A DNA stretch of 14,280 nucleotides from Anaerolineae bacterium (GTDB lineage Bacteria; Chloroflexota; Anaerolineae; Anaerolineales; Villigracilaceae): assembly GCA_017303735.1 (NCBI GenBank), contig JAFLCF010000117.1, positions 1 through 14,280 of the forward strand, read 5' to 3'. The notes beneath the pieces were generated by a model. That model was given only the letters and a program-made list of their open reading frames with translations, was not told where the DNA came from and made no database searches. This document shows, piece by piece, positions 6,669 through 13,237 of the stretch (position 1 is the first letter of the stretch; each line of letters begins with the position of its first letter). The position numbers were made by a program, and so were the translations under genes.

Positions 6669-7389
6669 TTACCAGTTGGGATAACCCTCAATGAGTCCAC
6701 CTTTAACTGCCAATACTTTGCCTATGCCGGGGATGGTTACTTGGGTAATTTTTCCCTTAAACTCAGGAAATATACTGGAGAAAAATTCTTCTATTATTTC
6801 CTCGTCGATGCCGGTAGACTTGAACGTTAGTTTTATAAAGGGGTTCGGTCCCTTATTGAAGTCGAAGTATTGTTCTGCCACAGTTCTTTATTAAGAACTG
6901 TGGCAGAACAACTGCGTCAACACCAATACCTCCAGTTTCGACAGGATAGGTAATAAAAGTTCCATCATCAAAGCCAGTTGGAATAGACCAATCAAGCACA
7001 AAGGTGCCCTTTTCAAATTGTTTGGTTTCCGGGTTGTAGTAAGTTACTTCAACTGTACTCAAAGCATGCCCACCTTCGCCAAACTCTACTCCGCCATCAG
7101 GCATGTATTCGACCGAGCTTTCATCCAAAATTCCATATATCACACCATCTTCTAGCGAACTCAGCTCATCGTAACCTTGGTCCAAAAACTCTTGTTGTCT
7201 TGGGGTCAAGACAGCGACTTTTTCAGTGGCTGTTGCTTCTGGAGTATTGGTTTCTGGTGGCGTTGGAGTCTGTGACGCAGTAGTAGTGAGGATAACCGTT
7301 GCGGTTTCTGGAATTACCGTAACCGCTGGTGTGCAAGACACCACAATAAAAACAATAAGCAGCACTGTGACGATTAATTTCGGCTTCAT
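6669..7389 (-). pseudogene. Lipoprotein gene broken by a frameshift at a perfect palindrome
   Basis: The 5' part (from ATG 7389, AAAGGA SD) encodes a signal with lipobox VVSC (C19), a Thr/Pro linker (about 24-60) and an unrecognised domain up to VVLPQ. The reading frame then runs through an inverted repeat and stops at 6853. A second frame continues from 6881 with YFDFNKGPNPF to a stop at 6669, giving 70 residues including a nominal GTG start. That part has no signal peptide and no SD sequence of its own. Removing 28 nt (the inverted copy plus loop) rejoins VVLPQ to YFDFNKG in one frame, giving about 231 residues. I infer one ancestral gene disrupted by a templated inverted duplication. Two overlapping genes or a foldback sequencing artefact are alternatives. 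The domain family is not recognised. Confidence 0.65.
6870..6911. repeat. Perfect 19-bp inverted repeat with 4-nt loop
   Basis: TTGTTCTGCCACAGTTCTT (6870-6888) is followed by TATT and its exact reverse complement (6893-6911). It lies inside coding sequence at the point where the lipoprotein frame is lost. No T-run follows on either side, so it is not an intrinsic terminator. Confidence 0.95.
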
Positions 7390-7398
7390 ATTTTCCTT

Positions 7399-7550
7399 TG
7401 CTCTGCAAGGAACTGCCCGACGAATTGCCTTACCTGCCCCGTTGCGTGGACTTGGTGAAGCCGTCCAACTGGAAAAATGCTAAGGCGTAGAAAACTGCTT
7501 GAGATTTGCGCAGAATCCCCAGTGTTAGGTCAATGCTTTGTTAGGCATGG
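7399..7550 (-). repeat. attC-like dispersed repeat (putative)
   Basis: On the minus strand the element begins GCCTAAC (7546-7540), an RYYYAAC box, repeated as ACCTAAC (7530-7524). It continues with TTCTGCGC (7515-7508), TTTTCTACGCC (7494-7484) and GCATTTTTCCAG (7480-7469), then GTTGGAC (7469-7463), a GTTRRRY box. ACCTAACACTGG and CCAGTTGGAC are imperfect inverted partners, as in integron attC sites. From memory, similar TTCTGCGC and TTTTCTACGC blocks recur in Chloroflexota genomes beside small accessory genes; I cannot verify this here. It lies between two accessory genes of the same orientation, where a cassette boundary would be. Confidence 0.4.
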
Positions 7551-7565
7551 TTTTGCTTAGAAGAC

Positions 7566-8444
7566 TTATTGATATATTGCCACTGGGGTAACAAAAATAT
7601 CTGGATGCCTTGCTTCTAAATCAGTTTCACTGATTGGGCTTTTCCCAACTAATGCATTAAATGAATTCAAGACTTCTAATAGTTTTCCCATTTGGGATGC
7701 TTGATTAAACATAGCCAAGTCCACAATCTTTTCAATCCCATTCTCTCTCACAAAATGGTCTACACGCCCAAATATTTGTATTTCCGCAGGTAGGGCAGAT
7801 TGTAACGGGACAATTGCATAATCAGGTAGCAACCCACACCAAATTTTGAAGGGCTGATTTTTGGGGGAGATTCTAATATATTGTTTGCCAGGGTCTTTAC
7901 GCGTCAGGTTTACATATTCTATGAGCAAGTCAATCATAGACTTGAACTGACGCAATTGCATATTTGAGAAATTGGATGATGGCTTACCTTTTGGGGTTGC
8001 CTGAACATTACTAAAGGTTTTGAAATTTCTCTCAAAGAAGCCAAAGATAGTATTTAGACGTTCTATCCAATTCTCTACTAAAGGTGGTTCAGCAATTCCA
8101 CGCATTTCAACGAATTGACCAACCGATAATTCGGAAATTTCATCGAGGGACAAGTCAGTAATATCAACGAGGCTTTTTTCTTGCTTCAAATATTGATGCA
8201 AAACCCCAAAATAAGCAGGGTCAGTGAGGGTAATATTTTGCTGTCGTTCACTTTCTTTTTGTTTTGCAGCGTCAACCTTTGCACCAACACCAAGTTGAGG
8301 AACACCAATATTAATTCCTGCGGATAACCCGCCAAGTTGTTTAATCGTTTCGCTGATTTCACTTATCATGCCGCCTTGAATTTGAGATACAAAACTGTGC
8401 AGTTTTGCGTTATCAAGGTATAGGAAGTCTCGTAAATATGCCAT
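7566..8444 (-). CDS. DUF6414-like cytoplasmic protein
   Basis: This 292-residue soluble protein has the N-terminal signature FLYLDNAKLHSFVSQIQGG (7-25), which I associate with the DUF6414 family. A Gly-rich, probably amphipathic stretch follows (about 37-60: GGLSAGINIGVPQLGVGA), then a Lys/Glu-rich segment. The C-terminal half is mixed alpha/beta with no catalytic motif I can name. No signal peptide or membrane helix is visible. The function is unknown. The start has a good SD (GAGGG, 4-5 nt). The gene is AT-rich relative to neighbours and flanked by an attC-like repeat downstream and a hairpin element upstream, which points to horizontal acquisition. A consensus-like promoter and a palindrome in its leader suggest dedicated control. 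Family assignment is from memory. Confidence 0.75.
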   Translation of the reverse strand: MAYLRDFLYLDNAKLHSFVSQIQGGMISEISETIKQLGGLSAGINIGVPQLGVGAKVDAAKQKESERQQNITLTDPAYFGVLHQYLKQEKSLVDITDLSLDEISELSVGQFVEMRGIAEPPLVENWIERLNTIFGFFERNFKTFSNVQATPKGKPSSNFSNMQLRQFKSMIDLLIEYVNLTRKDPGKQYIRISPKNQPFKIWCGLLPDYAIVPLQSALPAEIQIFGRVDHFVRENGIEKIVDLAMFNQASQMGKLLEVLNSFNALVGKSPISETDLEARHPDIFVTPVAIYQ

Positions 8445-8484
8445 GTTCCCTCACAATTTATAGAAGACGAAGTGCCAAACTATG

Positions 8485-8512
8485 TTTTATACAGCGATTT
8501 CGCTGTATAAAA
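8485..8512. promoter_or_regulatory. 13-bp perfect palindrome in the leader of the DUF6414-like gene (putative operator)
   Basis: TTTTATACAGCGA (8485-8497) and TCGCTGTATAAAA (8500-8512) are perfect inverted copies with a 2-bp centre. The site lies about 12-40 nt downstream of the predicted transcription start and 40 bp before the start codon. That suits a dimeric repressor or an mRNA hairpin. No T-run follows, so a terminator is unlikely. Confidence 0.6.
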
Positions 8513-8530
8513 ACCTTATATGCTGCAAAA

Positions 8531-8559
8531 ATTATACAACTCAACTGATAATTTGTCTG
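8531..8559 (-). promoter_or_regulatory. Promoter of the DUF6414-like gene
   Basis: On the minus strand CAGACA (8559-8554) is followed at exactly 17 bp by consensus TATAAT (8536-8531). The predicted leader is about 80 nt and contains the 8485-8512 palindrome. Confidence 0.5.
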
Positions 8560-8579
8560 CAAACGAATAGCAAAGGGCT

Positions 8580-8655
8580 ACGTAATGCGCCACAAGGCAA
8601 CCGCCCGCGTTCAGTCTAGGGTAGGCGGCTGCCTTGTGCGGCTTGGGCATTAAGT
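8580..8655. repeat. 76-bp two-stem hairpin element
   Basis: The outer arms ACGTAATGC (8580-8588) and GCATTAAGT (8647-8655) match at 8 of 9 bases. The inner arms CACAAGGCAACCGCC (8591-8605) and GGCGGCTGCCTTGTG (8624-8638) match at 14 of 15, with an 18-nt loop. It starts 4 bp past the cyclophilin gene stop. There is no T-run. It may be a repetitive palindromic element or a recombination site, and it marks the right border of the AT-rich segment. Confidence 0.6.
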
Positions 8656-8658
8656 CAG

Positions 8659-9369
8659 CTATTTCCCAGAAATCGTTATGCTTTCAATAACATCGCCTTC
8701 GAACGACGGGTTGGTTTGCGGGTCACGCAACGTGATTCCCATCACAACATCCATGCCTTGCAGCACTTTTCCAAAAATGGTGTAGCCACCGTCCAGCCAT
8801 TCTGCGGCGTTGAAGGTAATAAAGAACTGACTTCCATTCGTATCTGGACCTGCATTTGCCATTGCCAGAACACCGGGTTTATCAAAACTTAGGTCACTGT
8901 ATTCATTCACAAACTCATAGCCGGGTCCACCCAAGCCGGTGCCGGTCGGGTCACCGCCTTGAGCCATAAAATCAGGCAGCACGCGGTGGAAGGTTGTATT
9001 GTCGTAAAATCCTTTGCAGGCGAGAAAAACAAAATTATTGACCGTGATCGGCGCTTTATCGGCATATAACTCGATGAAGATCTCTCCACCATTTGCCATG
9101 CGCATCGTGGCTGTGTACCGTCCAGCTGTGTTGATCAAAATATCCGGCGCGGATGCATACTGAGCCGCCGCTGGAATCCCGTCAAACGGAGCGCACGCTT
9201 CAGCAGATGACCCGGAAGACTGTGGAGCCTGGGGAGGCACCACTGCGGTTTCTGTGGCTAAAGGCGGCGCGTCATTTCCGGGCTGGCTTGTCAATGTCTG
9301 ACATGCCAGCGATGCAGTTGCAAGCATTCCGAAGAATAAGATCAAACTTTTGAATTGTTTTTTCATCAT
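8659..9369 (-). CDS. Cyclophilin-type peptidyl-prolyl isomerase lipoprotein
   Basis: This enzyme catalyses cis-trans isomerisation of X-Pro bonds in proteins outside the membrane. I chose the ATG at 9369 (AAAGGA SD, 5 nt) over longer readings, because a lipoprotein signal follows directly with lipobox SLAC (C23). After a Ser/Pro/Ala linker (about 25-58), the cyclophilin domain (about 84-235) has FHRVLPDFMAQGGDPTGTG (127-145), with the catalytic Arg129 and the conserved Gln137, SQFFIT (180-185) and LDGGYTIFGKV (192-202). The 236-residue length fits single-domain bacterial cyclophilins plus an anchor. It follows the RNA methyltransferase gene by 29 bp on the same strand, probably in one transcript. 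It likely helps fold Pro-rich surface proteins, which is inference. Confidence 0.94.
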   Translation of the reverse strand: MMKKQFKSLILFFGMLATASLACQTLTSQPGNDAPPLATETAVVPPQAPQSSGSSAEACAPFDGIPAAAQYASAPDILINTAGRYTATMRMANGGEIFIELYADKAPITVNNFVFLACKGFYDNTTFHRVLPDFMAQGGDPTGTGLGGPGYEFVNEYSDLSFDKPGVLAMANAGPDTNGSQFFITFNAAEWLDGGYTIFGKVLQGMDVVMGITLRDPQTNPSFEGDVIESITISGK

Positions 9370-9398
9370 GGGTTTCCTTTGAAGGTTATTTTCAATAC

Positions 9399-10031
9399 CT
9401 AACTTGTTAACGCATATGCCGCTACGCTGAAAGCGATCGCAACGTTCAGCGAGCGTTTTTGTCCGCGCATAGGGATGGAAATCATTTCGTCGCACAATGC
9501 CAACAGGTCTGGGTCCACGCCGGTCACTTCACTGCCCAATAGCAGCACTGATTTTTCAGCCTTCCCTTTTGAATGTTTCTTGATTTCTTTTGAGCCTTCG
9601 CCTTCTTCCAGTGCAATAATTCTCCATCCTTCTTTTTTCAAACCGGCTGCAAGTTTCACCGCATCTTTATGGATCGACCACGGAATGGTATCTTCCGCGC
9701 CGAGCGAGGTTTTCGTCACCGCATCCTGATCTGGTGTGGGGGTGATTCCGCATAAATACACATGGTCAAACCCGAAGCCATCTGCACTGCGCAAGATCGA
9801 GCCGACATTCCATGCCGAGCGGATATTGTCCAATAGCACGGCTCGAAAGCCTACATTCTTCGCAGCGGGCTTTATGTTCATTCGTTCTTCTTTGCCGATG
9901 CTCTTTTCTACCACCACTCGGGTCGCCCCTAAGCAATGTGGGCATCGGATGCCAAATGCTTGTCCATTTTGTAGAGGGTATCTTAACCCACAGCTTTCAC
10001 AAATGCGTATCTCAAAAACGAATTCATTCAT
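9399..10031 (-). CDS. SPOUT-family (TrmH-like) RNA 2'-O-methyltransferase with N-terminal zinc ribbon
   Basis: This is a 210-residue SAM-dependent methyltransferase of the SpoU/TrmH group, predicted to methylate the ribose of tRNA or rRNA. The SPOUT domain (about 62-209) shows motif 1 [20 protein letters not shown] (68-87, N75 and R81), motif 2 [10 protein letters not shown] (163-172) and motif 3 [18 protein letters not shown] (184-201), the knot that binds SAM. Residues 1-40 form a separate CxxC...CxxC zinc ribbon (C11, C14, C30, C33), which is unusual for this short subfamily and may bind RNA. An in-frame ATG (M51) before the SPOUT domain could give a form without the ribbon, but its SD is weak. 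The start at 10031 has a TATAAT box 8 nt upstream and no SD. Confidence 0.88.
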   Translation of the reverse strand: MNEFVFEIRICESCGLRYPLQNGQAFGIRCPHCLGATRVVVEKSIGKEERMNIKPAAKNVGFRAVLLDNIRSAWNVGSILRSADGFGFDHVYLCGITPTPDQDAVTKTSLGAEDTIPWSIHKDAVKLAAGLKKEGWRIIALEEGEGSKEIKKHSKGKAEKSVLLLGSEVTGVDPDLLALCDEMISIPMRGQKRSLNVAIAFSVAAYALTS

Positions 10032-10032
10032 C

Positions 10033-10048
10033 GGGTATGATTATACCC
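10033..10048. promoter_or_regulatory. Palindromic bidirectional leaderless promoter
   Basis: GGGTATGATTATACCC (stem GGGTAT/ATACCC, 4-nt centre) fills the 17-bp gap between two divergent ATGs. The plus strand has TATGAT (10036-10041) ending 7 nt before ATG 10049. The minus strand has TATAAT (10045-10040) ending 8 nt before ATG 10031. A TTGAAG -35 for the minus direction lies 17 bp upstream (10068-10063), inside the other gene. No clear -35 is visible for the plus direction. Confidence 0.6.
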
Positions 10049-10603
10049 ATGCGCTACATTCTCTTCAATAAACCTTATGGGGTGCTTTCCCAATTTACCG
10101 ATGAAGGGACAGGTCACCCCACACTCAAAGACTTTATCAACATTCCAAACGTGTATGCTGCCGGGCGGCTCGACCGCGACAGTGAAGGACTGCTCTTGCT
10201 CACAGACGATGGCGCTCTCATTAAACGCCTCACCGACCCAAAACACCACATCGAAAAGACCTATCTGGTGATGGTGGAGGGCGACCCAACCTCAGAAAAA
10301 TTAACCCAACTCTCGAACGGAGTCCAGATCAAAGACCATTTCACACGTCCCGCCTCCTTCCGCCTCATTCCTGACCCAAACCTGCCTCAACGACCCAAGC
10401 CTGTCACCCCGCACGGACCGACTCACTGGCTTGAAGTAAAACTACGTGAAGGAAAAAAACGTCAGATTCGCCACATGACGGCTGCGGTTGGCTTGTTCAC
10501 GCTCAGGATCTTTCGCATCGCCATCGGCATGATCGGGCTTGAAAACTTACAACCAGGGCAATGGCAGGAGCTATCCCAAAATGAAATTCGATCCCTGAAT
10601 TGA
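10049..10603 (+). CDS. RluE-type 23S rRNA pseudouridine synthase
   Basis: This 184-residue protein isomerises a uridine to pseudouridine in large-subunit rRNA. It has the RsuA/RluB/E/F catalytic layout without an S4 domain, as in RluE: ILFNKPYGVLSQFTDE (4-19), GRLDRDSEGLLLLTDDG (39-55) with catalytic Asp42, KTYLVMVEG (70-78), and LREGKKRQIRHMTAAVG in the C-terminal third. The start at 10049 begins directly at the conserved strand; an in-frame ATG at 10037 would add four residues and is the alternative. Longer upstream readings overlap the divergent methyltransferase and are unlikely. It shares a palindromic promoter with that methyltransferase, linking two RNA-modifying genes. The exact target uridine is not shown by the sequence. 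Confidence 0.92.
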   Translation: MRYILFNKPYGVLSQFTDEGTGHPTLKDFINIPNVYAAGRLDRDSEGLLLLTDDGALIKRLTDPKHHIEKTYLVMVEGDPTSEKLTQLSNGVQIKDHFTRPASFRLIPDPNLPQRPKPVTPHGPTHWLEVKLREGKKRQIRHMTAAVGLFTLRIFRIAIGMIGLENLQPGQWQELSQNEIRSLN

Positions 10604-10610
10604 CCTTCTT

Positions 10611-11579
10611 ATGACCATGAAAAAAAATTGGATACAACTATCGCTTCTTATCTTAACCTTGAGCCTGATTCCATCCGTCGCGGCGAGCGCCCGGCTGGAA
10701 CATTATTCTCCCAACCCGACCGCCAGCGAGATGATCGAAGCGGTCAACGCCCTGCGCGAATCAAAAGGATTATCACCCTACCAGCAAAATCCCATTTTGA
10801 TGAATATTGCACAGGTACATGCAGAGTATATCGCCAGCACTGGCGTGTTGACCCACTTCGACGATAGGGGCAGGCGACCATATCAACGTGCTCTTGATGC
10901 GGGTTATTCTGTGGCAGGTAATCTCTCTGTTGGCGGTCTGTTTAGCGAAGCTATCTATTCCGGCTCCGGCGTATCTGATCAAGAGGTACTCGCAGCCTGG
11001 CTGGGCAATGCCGCCGACTCAGTAGCATTAACATCCGCAGAATACCAGGATGTAGGTGTGGCGGTCACTGCCGCGAATGTGATCACCTATTATGTATTGG
11101 TCGCAGGTTCCGAATCGAGCGATGAGATTATTATTATTTCTCCCACACCCGGCACCCAGATCGCTCTATCAGGCACCTTTGTTCCTAATACTCCATTGCC
11201 AAGCGGCGAGATCTATCACCTCGTCCAAAAGGATGAAGCCTTATGGAGCATCGCCCTTGCATATGGGACGACCATCATTGAATTAAAATCTTTGAACGGG
11301 CTGGCTGGAGATGAAATATTTGAAGGTCAACAGCTTTTGATCCGGAGTGCATCTACAGAAACTCCAACACCTTCTCTTGAGCCTGTAACAGCCACTCTGG
11401 GGCTTTCGACTTCAACGGCTACACTGCCGGTAACGCCCACGGTCACCCAAACACCGACGCCGCTTCCCACACCGCCGACCACCATGCAATTGGGTGGGCA
11501 GGTAGTTGGTGGGATCGTAGTTGTCGCGTTCCTTGCTGCCGGGTTGGTTGCTTTTCTTGGGAAAAGAAAACCTGCATAA
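10611..11579 (+). CDS. CAP-domain and LysM-domain surface protein with C-terminal membrane anchor
   Basis: This 322-residue secreted protein has a signal peptide (about 1-27, VAASA), a CAP/SCP domain (about 38-166), a LysM domain (about 201-246, IYHLVQKDEALWSIALAYGTT and LNGLAGDEIFEGQQLLI), a Thr/Pro linker (250-292), one membrane helix (about 295-316) and a basic tail. LysM binds peptidoglycan or related glycans, and the anchor holds the protein on the outer face of the cytoplasmic membrane. The CAP part keeps HAEYIA and THFDD (81-85). The usual GEN and H-x-x-N-I-L segments are altered (AGN, 102-104; no second His after W130), so the classic metal/acid cluster is incomplete. It begins 7 bp after the pseudouridine synthase gene, probably co-transcribed. 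ATG 10617 is an alternative start; no SD is visible. Confidence 0.9.
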   Translation: MTMKKNWIQLSLLILTLSLIPSVAASARLEHYSPNPTASEMIEAVNALRESKGLSPYQQNPILMNIAQVHAEYIASTGVLTHFDDRGRRPYQRALDAGYSVAGNLSVGGLFSEAIYSGSGVSDQEVLAAWLGNAADSVALTSAEYQDVGVAVTAANVITYYVLVAGSESSDEIIIISPTPGTQIALSGTFVPNTPLPSGEIYHLVQKDEALWSIALAYGTTIIELKSLNGLAGDEIFEGQQLLIRSASTETPTPSLEPVTATLGLSTSTATLPVTPTVTQTPTPLPTPPTTMQLGGQVVGGIVVVAFLAAGLVAFLGKRKPA

Positions 11580-11588
11580 AGATGAAAT

Positions 11589-11630
11589 AATCTCCAAACT
11601 CATGGAAACTGACCGAGATTTTTATTTTGA
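11589..11630 (+). terminator. Weak candidate terminator after the CAP-LysM gene
   Basis: AATCTC (11589-11594) pairs with GAGATT (11615-11620) across a 20-nt loop, followed by a T-rich tract (TTTATTTT). The stem is short, so this is tentative. Confidence 0.3.
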
Positions 11631-11686
11631 TTGCCCCATAATCAGCCGGGCGTTTTCAAGTAGAATAGCGGAACTTTGAGGACTTA

Positions 11687-13159
11687 ATGAAGCGACTCGA
11701 TCAACTGACATTTACACGATTTGCCATGGTGCTGCTGGTTCTGTTCTACCATGGCACAGGCGAATTTTATACCAATGCCATAAATGTATTCCCATTTTCT
11801 GCCTTGCTGCGTTCCGCTCCCACAGCGGTTGCATATCTCTATGTGCTATCTGGGTTCGTCATGTCGCTGGTATATTACCGACCTAGCGAAAAATTTGACA
11901 TTGCCGCATATTGGCGTGCGCGTTTTGTTCGCATTTACCCTCTGTATATAATCTCCTTCCTTCTGGTCTGTGTCTATTATTCCGACTCGTTATTCCAGAT
12001 CAAGCCACAGAAAATCCTTGCTAATCTTTTTGTAATTCAAGCCTGGATCCCTGCCTATTCACAATCTTTCAACTATGCCGCCTGGTCGATGACAGTAGAG
12101 TTTTTCTTCTATGCTGTCTTCCCGTTTTTGATCTTATGGGTTGCACGCCAATCCACAAGAAAACTGATCTGGGCTGCGTTGGCATTATGGGCGGTCAGCC
12201 AAACACTGCATTACATACTTTGGATCGGTTACTTTCCCGAGTACAAAGACTTCATTGTTTATTTCCCAGTTTTTCACCTAAACTCTTTCGTGATGGGTGT
12301 TGTTGGCGGAGTTTGGTATCTTAGAGAAGGGCGCTCCAGGATCACGCGCCCGATACACATCTGGTCAGTCTTGCTTGGAAGTTTTCTAATAAGTGCCATT
12401 TATATAATTGTTAGCACAGGGATTTTCCCGATACTGCCGCATGATTTGCAACCCATGTCTGGTTTATTAGCGCCTATATCAGTACTATTTATTGTAGCCC
12501 TTGCTATGGACGAGTCGCGCGTATCACGTTTCTTGCAACACCCAGGTCCGGTTAACCTCGGAGAAGCATCTTATGCCATTTATATTTTGCATGTGCCAGT
12601 GTATTGGTTGTATGAACGTGCGCTCGAACATAACTTCCCTTCAGACGCCGAACGGATATTCGATATCACCTTCCTGCCGGGCATGATCCTGATCGGATTG
12701 GCGGCACATTTTTATGTCGATATGCCCCTGCGGCGGTGGCTGAAAAATTTTCTTCAAAACATCAGCATCCGCGTATTTTTATTGGATCTGGCGATTGTCG
12801 CTCTAACTGCCTTCTTTATTTTTCAAGTCCGCTTTGGCGATGGTCGTGAATATCGGTCTTATCGCGAAATGGAAAGGTTGATGTTCTGGGTCGCCTTTTT
12901 TGCATACCCTTCACTATTACTTGCGTTTGGGGCATATCGCCCTCAAACCATTATGAAAACTGGCATTCAAGGAATTCGTTATGTGTTTTTTCCGTCTTTA
13001 GTGAGCATGGTTGTCGTTGCGGCTTCGGTATATTTAGGCTATTTCACTGGATGGTTTGAAAATTTTCCGCGCAGCATTTTTGTGCTGGAATGGCTTGTAA
13101 TATTTTCGCTCTTTGTGCTTGTACGCTTTGCTTTCCGCGCCCTCAAAATATATAAATAG
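11687..13159 (+). CDS. OafA/YrhL-type membrane acyltransferase (acyltransferase-3 family)
   Basis: This 490-residue polytopic membrane protein is predicted to move acyl groups, usually O-acetyl, onto extracytoplasmic glycans or lipids. Family signs are LDQLTFTRFAMVLLVLFYHG (4-23) with the essential His22, LYVLSGFVMSLVYYR (51-65), and YWRARFVRIYPLY (75-87) with its conserved Arg pairs. The acyltransferase core ends near residue 355. About 130 further residues add four or so helices of no recognised family, where SGNH domains are found in the longer OafA relatives. The ATG is supported by GAGG 5 nt upstream. A TAGAAT box at 11661-11666 could be the -10. It is a single-gene unit closed by the terminator at 13183. 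The acceptor is unknown. Confidence 0.9.
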   Translation: MKRLDQLTFTRFAMVLLVLFYHGTGEFYTNAINVFPFSALLRSAPTAVAYLYVLSGFVMSLVYYRPSEKFDIAAYWRARFVRIYPLYIISFLLVCVYYSDSLFQIKPQKILANLFVIQAWIPAYSQSFNYAAWSMTVEFFFYAVFPFLILWVARQSTRKLIWAALALWAVSQTLHYILWIGYFPEYKDFIVYFPVFHLNSFVMGVVGGVWYLREGRSRITRPIHIWSVLLGSFLISAIYIIVSTGIFPILPHDLQPMSGLLAPISVLFIVALAMDESRVSRFLQHPGPVNLGEASYAIYILHVPVYWLYERALEHNFPSDAERIFDITFLPGMILIGLAAHFYVDMPLRRWLKNFLQNISIRVFLLDLAIVALTAFFIFQVRFGDGREYRSYREMERLMFWVAFFAYPSLLLAFGAYRPQTIMKTGIQGIRYVFFPSLVSMVVVAASVYLGYFTGWFENFPRSIFVLEWLVIFSLFVLVRFAFRALKIYK

Positions 13160-13182
13160 CGATCTTTTAACTCCCTGATCTC

Positions 13183-13216
13183 AACGGACATTCTTCATGA
13201 ATGTCCGTTTTCTTTG
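13183..13216 (+). terminator. Intrinsic terminator of the acyltransferase gene
   Basis: A perfect 11-bp stem (AACGGACATTC / GAATGTCCGTT) with loop TTCAT is followed by TTCTTT. It lies 24 bp past the stop codon and before the ABC transporter start. Confidence 0.85.
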
Positions 13217-13219
13217 TGG

Positions 13220-13225
13220 TATGCT
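13220..13225 (+). promoter_or_regulatory. Candidate -10 box TATGCT of the ABC exporter gene
   Basis: TATGCT ends 12 nt before ATG 13238. There is no SD in TTAATTCTCCGCC, so the leader would be only about 5-6 nt. Confidence 0.3.
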
Positions 13226-13237
13226 TAATTCTCCGCC

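Noticed and set aside
6870..6911. Reading the perfect palindrome as a transcription terminator
   Set aside because: No T-run on either strand after the stem, and it lies inside what appears to be one coding sequence.
7566..8444. Calling the DUF6414-like gene part of a phage-defence system
   Set aside because: No nuclease, ATPase, toxin or other defence partner is next to it; the accessory context alone is not enough.
9370..9495. Longer N-terminus for the cyclophilin gene
   Set aside because: The extension overlaps the end of the methyltransferase gene, lacks an SD sequence and would bury the lipoprotein signal peptide.
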